Source: Bugulina stolonifera
Taxonomy: Eukaryota > Bryozoa > Gymnolaemata > Cheilostomatida > Bugulidae
Assembly: GCA_935421135.1 (NCBI GenBank)
Contig: OW285188.1
Span: 1,509,001 to 1,573,000 of the forward strand
Direction: 5' to 3'
Length of the DNA stretch: 64,000 nt
The notes below the pieces were generated by a model, which did no database searches, was not told the DNA's origin, and worked only from the letters and a program-made list of their open reading frames with translations. Shown here one piece after another: positions 36,401 to 50,179 of the stretch (position 1 is its first letter; every line of letters starts with the position of its first letter). The translations under genes were made by a program, and so were the position numbers.

Positions 36401-39400
36401 CTTATTGAAGTATTGTAATGGTTTCTGTGATTTGGTGCGGTCGTCCTTGGACGACTATCGACCCAGAAATGAAGTGCCTATGAGTGGTAATAGGACTTCG
36501 CATTACATGAAAGATCGAGCGGTCTCAGTAGCCCAAATACTACCAAAGACGACCCATCTGATCTCAAGTCCGACCTTCAGACTATACAATGAAAGAGAGT
36601 AGTTCGACCTAGTAGGCGGTTCGCTAAGCGAATGACCTAGTAAAAGGAAGAGAAAGTCTCTGTATCAAGTATAGATGTGTCTTTATTGAAAGCCAAGTGT
36701 AGACTGAGACAATGAAGAGTAAAACAGTGCCCTTTATATAGTATAAGGACTTCCGGCCGACGTGACGTCGGGAAAAGACGACGTGTGGTCGTCCGGAAGT
36801 TGCGCAACAAGATGGCCGCCGGAAGCCCGACGGCCGACCCAAAATAGGTCGGGTTCTACAAAAGTTGCTTAAAATGGTCCAATTCGTGTGCAAAATGAAT
36901 ATCAGTGGATTCTGAGAGGTCGGGCCTCTGTACATGGGTATAAAAGGCACAAACTGGACTTAGTAACATTCATGTAACTATGTACAATAACATATAGTAC
37001 AATACATGAATAAGAAATGAGCATAAACACATGGAGACATGTATATAGACGGTAATTAAGTGGTTTGAACATGCAATGCAGTTAAAGGTAAGTATACGAA
37101 CACTAATTGTGAGAATGTTAGTGTCAGATGAGTAGTGCTGTAACAACTACTAGGCACTTAGGGTGCGGTGGAGCTTCGTCCGGGAGTTGGGGTCGTATAC
37201 AAATGTCCTGTACCATCACAGTATTTATATCATGTTTATATTAGCAACTTTTAGCACTTTTAGACAGTGTAAATAGGTGGTGTTTAGTACCAGCTGATAG
37301 GCCTTCATGTGGTGATGTGCTACGTAGACATTAATTTGCCAGGACACCAATATTATGGCAGCAGTGTTTGATTTAAACCAAAGTGGAGCTAGCTTAGGCT
37401 ACAGTATTCCATTATAATATATAGTGTGAGCCATCATTGAATGCCTGCAACTCCATGGTGAGATTACGTTACGTTGTGGGTTTTTCCATTTGGACATTTG
37501 GGCATTGGAGCGTTAACACAGGGTGTCCTATCTAGTCTTTATATTATATCTATGGAGGAAGCTAATAACATTGTACATGTACATGTAGCTTGTTGGCAAC
37601 ACAATAAGAGGGCGTGAACACACAATGTGAGGGCATGAACACACAATGTGAGGGCGTGAACACACAATGTGAGGGCGTGAACACACAATGTGTGGAAGTG
37701 AACACACAATGTGAGGGTGTGAACGCACAATGTGAGGGACTGAACACATTAGTGATAAGACACGCGTCAACAAAGTAACAAGGTCACTCAACAACAGAAA
37801 GTGTGTATAGGCGTTAGAAGATGGACAGTGAACAAGGTAGTCTCAGAGATTTGTAGTCAAAGGGGCATGTTAGTATCATAACCGCTAACTTTTAATTACA
37901 TGTATAAATAAAATCTACATCTTCCGTGCCGTGGATTCTGATTGACTAATTACCAACAATATCAATCGTAATGAAGATTGGAAACACACAATTTATGCAT
38001 CCAGTGTATAATGTACCCATGTGTGTCACCTATGCAAAGTGTACGGGTACACAATGACATACGTGTTCACCTATGCAGGGTGTACGGGTACACAATGACA
38101 TATGCTGGTCACAGTCACTTATCAGCCTATATTATGGGTTCTACAGCAGCTAATATTAACATGTCCACAGTGTGTTGCTACAGAGAAATAGTTGGTAAAG
38201 TGGTGTACAATAAAGCCTACAGTTTACTATGAGGTACCTTCAGCTATAGATCGCTGGAGCTGGGTTTGTGATGAGCTGGTCTCTTCAGAGAACCGGCCTA
38301 CCGGGTACAATACATACTATTGTACATTAAGGTGAAGTAACTAAACAATCGTATGACACAATCATCAGTATAGCACATCAATCTTGCCAGTATCTACAGT
38401 ATGTGACTGCTTATATAGAATAGGATTAATTATTGGGTTATGAATGATTTCACAAAGAGAGATTTATCGATGTTGTATGAACAGAAAATAGTTCAAGATA
38501 CCTGTATGCTGCTCAAAACATGTGGGTAAACGTGTAAGAGATGCACTTAACATGGACCACTAGGTATGGACCACTGGACACGGGCCACTGGACTACTGGA
38601 CAGGCAGGGTACTTAACTTACCAAGTATAACGGCTTTAGCGTTCCTAATCACCACAATATCCGTCGGGTCAACTAAACCGTGCTCTATTCTCACAGCTCT
38701 TCCACTTGTCTTTCCTTTCGCAACATTCCAGACAGTGAGAGGTCCATTGTCAGTAGCTGAGGCTACCACATAGCGAGGGTAATCTTTCATGGCTACCAGC
38801 CCCAACACCCCGATACTCTGCTTCATCTGAAACATGCACGGAGGGTCCATGTCTGTACTATAATATTCCCTTGTAAATGTGCATTTAAACTATAGTTGTA
38901 CATTACTATATTATACATATTATGCAAATACTGCACTATATACTACATTGTATATTTACTATACAACACTCACCTTTGGTGCAGGTTTGATAATGGATCC
39001 GCTGAGATTCCATAGCCTGAGGGTGTTCTCCCCTTTACTAGAAGTCAACACATATTGTAGAGTTACGAGGCTGGCTATGTGTGCCACCCCAGCATGACTG
39101 GCTAAATGCTTATGCTCCTCGGTCTCCATGTTCCAGACTGCAAGATCCGATGACCACGTGTGTTCAGACGTACTCGCACACAAGCAGTGAGACCCCGTAT
39201 TGTTTATGAGCAACCTCTGGATGTTATCTTCATCACAGCCCCTGAGTGTCCTCACATACGTACCTCCTGAAGTAGAGAATATGTCCACAGCATACGGCAT
39301 CTCTCTCTTCAGGTACTTGAATTGATAGCCGACGGCGAAATACTCTCCACCGATAGCCAAGGCAGTGATCCGAGCCGACTCAGTGGAACAGTTGAGGGTG

Positions 39401-42400
39401 TAGACAACGGCGCCAGTTCTTATGTTTTGAGTGAAAGCTGAGGCTGAATCTTGGTAAGCAACCAGTAGCTGGTCACCAAGTGTCGTCTCACTGATGATGA
39501 GTGGCTTGTCTCGGTCTATGGCCGACTCGGTCTCCTCCCTCTCCAGTTCACTCTCCTTGATGAGCCTAAAGTCTGATTCGAGGTCGTAGGATCTGAAGTA
39601 GATGTATTGCGGTTATTTTATATATATCTATCATATATACATGTATAACGGTTATATAAAATAGATGTGTCATATATACATGTATAATAGTTATATAATA
39701 ATCGTATACGCATGTACACTGTACATGTATACATGTACATGTGCTATGGTTATATAAAATAAATGTGTCATATGTATTAACGTGTGCTGTATATACGTGT
39801 ATTATAGGCTAAAACTATATTACGATTACCTCATGGTGTTCACCCCAAGCAAGTAGCAGATAAGGACCTTGGAACTCTGGCTAACAGCTACCTTAGCATA
39901 GTCATCAAACTGAGAGTACGTAAAGAGACAGCAGGCGGTGCTGACGTCCCATACTCTCACGCAGTTGGTTTCAGAGGTTACTATGGCTTTGTTATCTAGT
40001 GCCACCAGTACCTGTATAAGGTAAACATTCATGAAGGGTGCATTAATGTACTGTGTCCTGCCTTCTCTAAAGCTAATGTTAAAATACACCAAAAACTTTA
40101 TACATGTATATGCATGTAGCATATATACTGCATATGTAAGTATATATCATACACTGTACATGCAAATGTATACTGTACATGTAAATATATACAAGTATAA
40201 CAAGTACATGCAGTACATGCAATAAGATATTTCTAAGTAGTTATAACAATTATGGTAAACTAAAAAACCAAACATGATTTGCAAGTTAAATTTCACAGGA
40301 TGTGATTTTCTTCAAGCTCAGCTCTGAATTCCCAAGAGCCAGCCTGTTGATGAGTTACATTGTAGGCAGAAGTAAATAAGTAAATAAATAAACATTGATA
40401 TACCACTAGCATATGAGAAGCTGCATTAAGTATTGCATAATAGATTCACATTATAAAATACATATGCAAAGCAATGTGCCATTAGCATAACATTAACTAC
40501 AACATGGTATGCAATTGTTGTGGATGAAAGAGCAGTCGCTAGAACATCTGCATGCACGTCACACTTAGTATCTACTGCTATATTGTGGTGAACCAGCAAA
40601 AGCCCTTGTACAACAACTGACGTCCGACCTCAGATGAGGTCCGAGGTCCGACCTCTCTATGATGGTAGACCGAGTGACGATCGTAGTTAATAGAATAATT
40701 GTCTTTATTATATTTTTCCTAAATTAATATGGCTTATTACAAATTTGAAACTAGAGTTGCGACAGCCCCTTTCCAGCATCCAGCGAGTTGCGGCAGCCGA
40801 GACACACAGCAAGAGGACAAACACCCACCAGTCACCGAGTGCAAAGTTCGCAGAAGTTGTCCTCTCCATATTAGCCACTACCCACATGCAATGTACAATA
40901 TGCTTCTACTTTGTAGAGTATAATCTGCTTACATACCTGCAGTACGTCTGTGCCCACACCGGGAATGGTCTTGGTAACTTTACCAGACCTCAGGTCCCAC
41001 ATCTTAATAGTGTTATCAAGTGAGGCCGACACAGCCCTCATCCCTTCTGAAGTCAAACCAATAGCCGTGATTTCAGCTTTGTGTCCCACCAAGATATCAG
41101 CTAGGGCACCACCTGATGTACAAATGGGTGGTATGTAGTATGCATGAAACACAGGGTATATACGTAGCACACAGTAACTACAGGGTGAATGTAGTACATA
41201 CTAACTACCAGATGGTAGATTACTACAGCGGTGAAGATTGCGTTGTTTACCTGGTGGTGTGAGGCATGTAACAGACGGGTAAAATGTAGGTATTGACGAC
41301 TTGCTAATCTGAGCCATCAAAGGGTGACATGCTGGGTAGACTTTGGGGTCGGCAGATGTCACTGGTACGTCCTGTAACACAGGAAGTCTTTAAGCAAATG
41401 CATGTCATATATTTGCAGTACTTACAAGTAGTATAGTCAGTGCAGATCTGCACAGACACCCGGTCATTTCCGCGTCTTATTAGCCCTAGATCCAAAAACT
41501 CCCCGAGCGGACGACCACCCCACCCGTCCTCTCGCCCCCTCCTCTCCCCTAAACCTCACTCTATGTGCAAAGCCCTAGAACCTACCCCCCGATCGCGGGT
41601 GGGGTTTCAAAAACCTCATCGGCTGTTCCGTAGAACCCAGTCTAAAGAGCAAACCCCTCGCCCGGTCCCACGGCTCGGGCGAGGGGGCGCGCGCGTACGC
41701 GCGCGCGCCCCCCGCCCCCCGCCCCGCGAACCCCACCCGTCCTCCCTCCACCCGTCCCCGCCCCTCCCCACCCCTCCCCACCCCAAACCCCTCCGCCTCG
41801 CCCTCCGCCTCGCTGCGGTTCTCGTTCGCGAGTCCAGCCGTGGCCCCACGCCGCCGTCCCCCCGCCCGTCCCCCGCCCCTCCCCCGCTCTCCCGCCCCAA
41901 CGACCCGTCGCTACCCTCGCGGGCGGACCGTCGGCTAGAGTAGGGTGAAGCGAAGGAAAATACGGGTTAGAGTAATGGTGTGTGATGTATTCTAGATGAT
42001 ATACGACCATGAAAAATATGAGTCAGGGTAATGATACGCGAGTTTGTTTTAATTTTCAATACGTTTGAGAGTAATAATATAAAACTAAGTGATAAAAAAC
42101 CTGATACACGACTATGAAAAATATGAGTAAGGGTAATGATACACGAGTTTGTTTTGATTTTCAATACGTTTGAGAGTAATAATATAAAACTAAGTGATAA
42201 AAAACTTGATACACAACTATGAAAAATATGAGTAAGGGTAATGATACGCGAGTTTGTTTTAATTTTCAATACGTTTGAGAGTAATAATATAAAATCAATC
42301 GATAAAAACCGATATACGACTATGAAGAATATGAGTAAGGCTAACGATATACGAGTTTGAGAGTAATAATATGAAATCAATTGATAAGTAGACACGAATG

Positions 42401-45400
42401 AGTGTGAATGACAAAAGTTTTTGCCTCAAAACTGTGCAGTGGCGGGGAGGAGACGCTCGCCGAGGATGGAGTCTAGAATGGCACAATCGTAGAATGTTCT
42501 CCCGCTCTTGGAAGTCTTCTGTCCCTTGTACACCATCACGGAGGGGAGGAGGTCTTTCATCGAAACTGCCAGACGTCCCGGAAGGAAGACCTCTCCCTTT
42601 CTTTCTTCGTTTCCAATCCGACACTCGTAGGCGGCAATGGAGTTGCTCGCGTTATCACCATCACCGCACCTTGGGACGTATGCGGGTCGGAGCGCGGTCA
42701 CCACCAGCACAGAACCAACGGGGAATGAAGATAGCGTTTGCACTCGAAAAAATTCTTCCAACTGGGCCAAGGTCTTCTTTCTCAAGTCACCGGCCAGCTT
42801 TTTCATGGCTGCTCCTGGCAGGGAGCACACGCTCTCGATACGGTTGAATGTGTTTTGTCCTTTAGCGGTCTCCTGCTGTCCCAAGTACACCATGATCCTA
42901 GGTGGAAGAGTAAGGTCCTTTAGCTCCTCTTCTTTGACATCCGCTAGCTTGGGCATGGCGTGACGAATGTTGGTGTGAAAGCTGATGCAATGTCTCATCC
43001 CCTTGTCATCCACATAGCTTGCCCTGGCTAAGAATGCTTTTCCGAATGCCGTTTCAACCACCGAACCTCCACTCACTTCTAGCACAGTTCCTGGCTCTAG
43101 CTCTGACAACTTCACCGTCGTCTGCAGAGAGCTCCTCTTCTCCGCTCCCATGCTCCTACAATAACGAAAGTGGTGTATATAGATCCGACAAAGTGGTTAA
43201 ACGGGAGAAAGATAGTACGGTAATTTATAGATATACGAACAGGGTTACTTACATTAGGGTTGCCGCCACTGCACGAGCTTTCTCCAGGCTTAGTCCCCCG
43301 CTCTTTTTCTTTCCCTTGCAAGGGGACTTGGTAGCTTTTTTTCCCTTCGTCGTCGTCTCACCACCATCCATTTCTTCCGTAGCCGTATCAGCTCCGTGGC
43401 CATCATCATCATCATCATCTGATATTACAATCACCTGGGATTTCTTCTTTTTCTTAGCACAGATTTCATCTCCTTTTGGGTTCTTCCTCTTCTTGGCTGT
43501 TGTGGTCTCGCCCCTATCCGAGGCCCGCTCCGGGGAGGACGGAGAGTCCGCCATGTTAGAAAGATCCTTTCGGGCAAGACTCCCCACTCCTATTATTTTC
43601 CCCTTCTTCCGTGCCTCTTTTAACGCATCCACCTCTTCTTTCCTCTTCTGACTGCACTCTTCTTCTTCAATAATTCCATCCATTTGTGAGTCCGTTAAGC
43701 CCGCAAATAGCTCTTCTTGGTTTTGGACTATGTTGTCAGTATCCATTGATAATGTACTATTGTAGTAGTGTAGCTGTACAGTAGTGATGTGCTGAACTTT
43801 GAATGCTGAGACTGTGATCCCACTCTCCCTTTATACAACTGCTCATTTCTTGACTCCTCCCTTTTTTTTTTATCCAATCCCAATGTGACCCGATGCATCC
43901 CGATGTGAATCCGAAGCCTCCCGATGCATCCCGATGTGAATCCGAAGCTTCCCGATGCATCCCGATGTGATTCCGAAGCTTCCCGATGCATCCCGATGTG
44001 AATCCGAAGCTCCCCGATGCATCCCGATGTGATTCCGATGCTTCCCGATGCATCCCGATGTGAATCCGAAGCTTCCCGATGCATCCCGATGTGATTCCGA
44101 AGCTTCCCGATGCATCCCGATGTGAATCCGAAGCTCCCCGATGCATCCCGATGTGATTCCGATGCTTCCCGATGCATCCCGATGTGAATCCGAAGCTTCC
44201 CGATGCATCCCGATGTGAATCCGAAGCTTCCCGATGTGATTCCGATGCTTCCCGATGCATCCCGATGCATCCCGATGTGATTCCGAAACCTCCCGATGCA
44301 CCCCGATGTGAATTGACACATCGGGATGCATCGGGAAGCTTCGGAATCACATCGGGATGCATCGGGAAGCATCGGGATGCATCGGGAAGCTTCGGATTCA
44401 CATCGGGATGCATCGGGATGCTTCGGATTCACATCGGGATGCATCGGGAAGCTTCGGAATCACATCGGGATGCATCGGGAAGCTTCGGATTCACATCGGG
44501 ATGCATCGGGAAGCATCGGAATCACATCGGGATGCATCGGGGAGCTTCGGATTCACATCGGGAAGCTTCGGATTCACATCGGGGGGCTTCGGATTCACAT
44601 CGGGGTGGTATTGCCAAGGGTGGGGAAATGGTTAGACTCCGCCCACTGAATACTACTATTTAAGGTATGAGTTTCTCACTTTAGCAGTATGAACAATCAG
44701 CCTCTAGTCAACAGAGTGAGAGTAAACAGAGACAGCTACCTACTAGTCAATGCGTGAACAGAGATGTCAACAAGTAGAACATAAGGTTAGTGTTAAATGG
44801 AGTAATTGGCAGCAATTGTGAAGTGTTTATTGTATAAAATGCTATCAAGTTAAAAAATGACTCACACCCTACTGCTATATATTTTTATAAGGAGACTAAA
44901 CAGAGACACCTACCTTCTAGCCAGCACATGATCAGCAGAGATGTCAACAAGTGGAAAAGAAGGTTAGTGCTAAATGAGGTATTTGGTAGCAATTGTGGAT
45001 TGTCTATTGTTTATGTAGTGTGAAGTAAAAGAATAATAACTTACACCCTACCATTTTTTTTTTTTATAGGGGGAGAGACCTCTCGTCAGGTCGAGCACAC
45101 CTGTCAACTATGCGGTCTGGTTCTCAGAACAGCGTTTTCTCTAGACAGGCACACGAAGAGAATGCATGCACAGGCTCACCCGCACAAGTGCCCCGTTTGT
45201 GGCGGATGTTTTGATGGGAGGAGAAAGCTAGGTCATCACATGAGGCGATTTCATAGCGAGGGTAAGGTGGAAAAAGATGAGGGAGGTGCAGAGAAGTTTG
45301 ATGATGTTTTCTGGTCTAAACCGCCAACAGCTGAAGAGGGGGATGAGATGGGGGTGCTACTAGCCCGCTATTGGAGCTCCATCAGGTCCGCAATACACTC

Positions 45401-48400
45401 TCGCCCCGTGGAAGATATTCTCAATGTTCGAGTGTGGAGAGGGGAAGGTGAAGACGAAGGAGATGAAGAGGTGTGGACTAAGTTGAGAGCAATGTGGAAG
45501 AGAGTGCCTTGTACTGTGAAGATTAACTGTAGCGCTGGAGTCATCCTCGAGCATAAGACCAGTGGAGAGTTGCGCTACTTTCACTCATCGAGCAACAATG
45601 CCGCATTCTTCCCCAAACCAAGACTGATCAGAACAGAGAATGAGATGAGAGAGTTTTGCGAATCTGTGCAGGAGCTTGACTTGAGAGAGAGGTCAGCACA
45701 AAGGAGACCGAATACCGCTTGGGCTTTACGTCACATTGCGAATCTGACATTCTACATCTATAAACTCCTAGAGATTGGCAAGGTGGGCGGTGTAGTGAGC
45801 AAACTCCCAGACTACATACTTAACAACCGACACGTGATAGCACTAGACGTAGACTTTTGGGCTAGAGGAGGTGCGCGTCCCTACTCAGACAACTTGTGTT
45901 TCTTTAGATGCTTGGCCATGATGTATGACTGTAACTGCGACCAAAAGAAGGGATGTCGTTGCCGTCGCCCCTCTTGCACCACAACACATCGCTTGTTTAA
46001 ACAATACATGAGACAAACTAAATCTTCTTCCCCACCCTCATCAACTTTGTCAGACTTTCCCGGGGTGGACTCGAGTGATCTACTGGCCTTGGAAGATCAT
46101 TTTGACGTATCTATAATAGTCTTCTGTCTAACTGATGATGGGGTAGCTCCGATAGTTTGGTCATCCGGGGCACGAAACAAAGCCCATAAACTCTTCGTCA
46201 ACATGTACGAAAAACACTTCAGCTGGATAAAGAATGTTGATTCGTTTGCCAGATGTTTCACCTGCAAGGTGTGTGATAGCGCGTTTACACGCTTGTCCAG
46301 CCTACGACGACACAAGTGCTCGCCAGAAGAAGCATCGGTGTTCGTTTTCCCTGGTGGAACGTTTGGACCCCCGCCAACCATATTCACAAAACTCAAGCGA
46401 GTGGCGGGAATAGAGGTGGTGAACCCCGACCTCTTATACTACCCCTACTATATCACCTATGATATCGAATGCTTCATGCCAAAAGACAACCTACCAACTA
46501 ACACCACCACGATGACTTTTAGTGCAAGACACGAACTACTGAGCATATCCGCGTGTTCTAACGTCCCGGGGTTTGAGCGAGCCAAGTGTTTTGTGAGGAG
46601 CGTCGACAGCAAGGATGGGACGAAGTGCATTCGTCAATTCGTCCAATACATAGCAAAGATTGCTGACGTGGCAGGAGATTTGTTCGGAGAAAGATTCCAG
46701 GATGTACGCGAGCGACTCTCTACCTTCCTCGCGGATCGGGCGGATAGAGAAGAGGCCTTTGCTGACGACAAGTTCTCTAACGACTCGACTTACAGGGTGA
46801 AGTCCGGTCTCTCCGGATTAGAAAGAGAATTAGAACAGCACATCTCCAGTGTTCCGGTGGTCGGCTTCAACTCGCAAAAGTATGACCTAAATATACTAAA
46901 GGGTCCTTTACTTCGCTCTCTACAAGAGGAGGAGGGAGAAGATTTTGTTTTCATCGTTAAGCGTGTTAACAGTATGTCCTGCGTGGAGAGTAGGCGTTTT
47001 AGATTCCTTGACATATGCAACTTTATCGCACCAGGCTTCAACTACTCCAAATACTTGAAGGCATTTGGCGTGTCAGAGAGTAAGGGATTCTTTCCTTACG
47101 ACTGGGTAGATTCCCTGAGAAGGTTGGATCATCACGGACTCCCTCCCCGAGAGAGTTTTTTCAACTCGCTGACTCAGCAAGAATTGAGCCAGCAAGATTA
47201 TCACCACTGTCAGCTCGTGTGGGAAAGAGAGAACATGGAAACGTTCAGGGATTTCCTCATCTGGTACAACAACCTCGATGTGGCCCCATTCATCGAGGCC
47301 ATTGCACGTCAGAGCTCTATCTATCGACAAAAGGGTATTGATATGTTGAAATCTGCAATCTCGCTTCCAGGCTTGGCTATCAGATGGTTGTTTATGGAGG
47401 TGGAGGCCCGACCTTACGGCTACTCTCCTCCGCAAGCCGCTCTCCCGCTGCATAGGTTAATGTCTCTCCGAGGCGAACTTTGCAACTCACAACCCATATG
47501 TCTGTTCGATGAGGAGAGCAAAAGTCTGTACCACACTCTCCGTGATAACCTCGTGGGAGGGCCAAGCATCATCTTTCACAGACATCATGAAGTTGGAGTG
47601 ACCTCTATTCGAGAGAAGATTTATGGCGCATCCGCAAAACCCTGTAGGTCCATTCTGGGAGTCGATGCCAACGCTCTCTACCTATACTGCATGATGGGGA
47701 ATATGCCTACGGGTTATCCCAGGCGGAGGCTAGAGAGCCGAGGCTTTGCTCTGGAACCCGTTAAAAAGTTCAGCAAAGTGGCGCATGGATGGTTAGAGTT
47801 CCAATCGTGGAAGAGAGGAGAGGTCATCCTTCACCAACAGAATGGAGGAGAAATGAGGATAGGGTGTCACAACCTACCGGTGGATGGTTATAGCGAACAG
47901 AGTCGGACTGTGTACCAATTCCACGGTTGCTACTGGCACGGACACGAGTGCGAGCTAGGAGGGAATGGAAAAGGTGTCAGAAACATGACGAATGAAGAGC
48001 TCCGGGTGGATACTGCGAGGAAAGAAGATTACATCAAGGCTCTAGGCTATAAGCTCATCACCACTCGGGAGTGTGAGTGGGGAGCGCGAGTTCGTTCGGA
48101 TGAAGAGGTTAGGACATTTCTCTCCGTCTTCTTTTCTTCTCTCTATCCAGAGAGGGGTTGTGTCAACCTCGATAAAATAATCAACAGTATTCGTAGTGGA
48201 GAGTACTACGGTTTAGTGGAGTGTGACATTTCCGTACCCGAAGAGCTAAAGGCGAAGTTCTCTGAGATGGCACCTATTTTCAAGAATATAAATGTGGGAA
48301 GAGAACACCTTAGCGAACACATGCGCGCTTTTGCCAATCAGAACGGATTCTTGAAGAGACCTCAGCGAATGCTCGTGGGGAGTCTTTTTGGCGAGCGAAT

Positions 48401-50056
48401 CACACTACTCACCGATCTGGCTAGATGGTATCTAGATCAAGGTTTGATAATTACCAGGGTCTATCAGTTTGTTCACTTTATCCCACGAGCCGTCTTCAAA
48501 GACTTTGGTTCTTCGGTCTCAGACGCAAGGAGAGGGGGAGATCTGGACCCTGATCTGGCCCTCTTGGCCAGCACCAGCAAGCTCGTTGGGAATTCAGCCT
48601 ACGGAAAGACCATAACAAATAAAGAGAAACATAAGACTGTCAAGTATGTAGAGACAGTAGAGGAGGCGGCCGTCAAAGTGAGGAGTAGGCACTTTTCTAG
48701 TCTCAACGAAGTCGATGAAAACTACTTTGAGATAGAGCTTCACAAGAAAAAGGTAAGTGTTGACAATCTTTCTTACTTTGACTCTTGATTTGACAAAACT
48801 TTTTCCGAGTGGAAGGGTGAACTTTCTCTCTCTCTCTCTTTCTTTCTTTTAGATTCGAATGGATGTTCCATCCGTCGTAGGATTCGTCATACTCCAGAGA
48901 GCCAAGTTGAGGATGCTAGAGTTCTACTACGACTTTATGGATAGGTGAGTAGAACTAGACTATACAAAGATTTTATCAAATCCTTTTCTATTTATTCTTC
49001 GGTGTCAGCAACCTCTAACTCGCCCGATTTATTTTCACAGATTCGTCAGCAGAGAGGACTTTGAGTACGTAGAAATGGATACGGATAGCGCTTACATGGC
49101 CCTGAGTGCTCGCAATATAGATGAGGTCATCCGAAAAGATAAAAAAGAAGAGTTCTACAGAGAGTATGGTAAATGGTTTCCCAGACCCTTCTGCGATAGT
49201 CACAAGGGAGACTTTATCACAACCAAGGTGCTCGGGCAAGAGTGGGAGATGAGGGAATGTTGTGAGAAGGTGCAGCGATACGAAACACGAACCCCTGGTC
49301 TGTTTAAGGAGGAGTTTCGGGGGGAGGGGGTCATCGCGCTCAACTCAAAAACTTACTTTTGTTGGTCCGCTGACGGCGATAGCAAGTATAGTAGCAAAGG
49401 ACTAAATAAAAGAGGAAACACCCTAACCAAAGAGAAGTTCCTCTCCGTGCTCAAAACAGGGGAGTCGGTGAGAGGAGACAATCGGGGTTTTATCAGAAGA
49501 GGAAATCAAACGTATAGCTATACCCAGCTAAAGACCGGACTCACCTACTTCTACGGTAAGCGGAAGGTTGCGGAAGATGGGGTGAGTACGAGTCCTATAG
49601 AATGTTAGTACTGATTTCTCGGAGATGAGACTACTTCATTCGATAAATCGGAGAGTAAACGAACAGTGCATCATAACCCTTGTATATATATATATATATC
49701 CGTATAATTTTTTTTCACATTCACTCTCTATTGTAAGGGGTCTCCGTCCTCAAAACGGAGGGTTTATCGGTTGTAGCCTTAAAACCGAGCAATAAAACAC
49801 TAGCTAATACATTAAAAACCATTTACCTCTCCAAACCAAAGGGGTAGACGGTACTAGCGCAGCTTCCGCTCATACTCACCCCTTATCAGTTCACATTTCT
49901 TCTATTGTCTTCATTCGTAGGTGGGGGGTGACATCGCACGCGCACGATGCGCTCTCTCCCTATCGGAGTTTGCTACCCGGGGGAAAGTGGACGCGGTGGT
50001 CAAAGAAATTGGTGGCGAGTCAACGACATCATCGTAGAGGCGGGTCTATTTGTAGG

Positions 50057-50088
<32 letters not shown>

Positions 50089-50114
50089 GATGATGATGAT
50101 GGTGATGGTGATGG

Positions 50115-50179
<65 letters not shown>

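Noticed and set aside
41440..41943. Pro/Arg-rich 167-aa frame in the left TIR of B, with its mirror at 50612-51109
   Set aside because: Present in both TIRs because they are inverted copies; GC-rich DNA open in several frames, no promoter or splice evidence.
43885..44607. CRISPR-like array
   Set aside because: Regular repeats but no unique spacers; the units are contiguous, the genome is animal and the array is palindromic.
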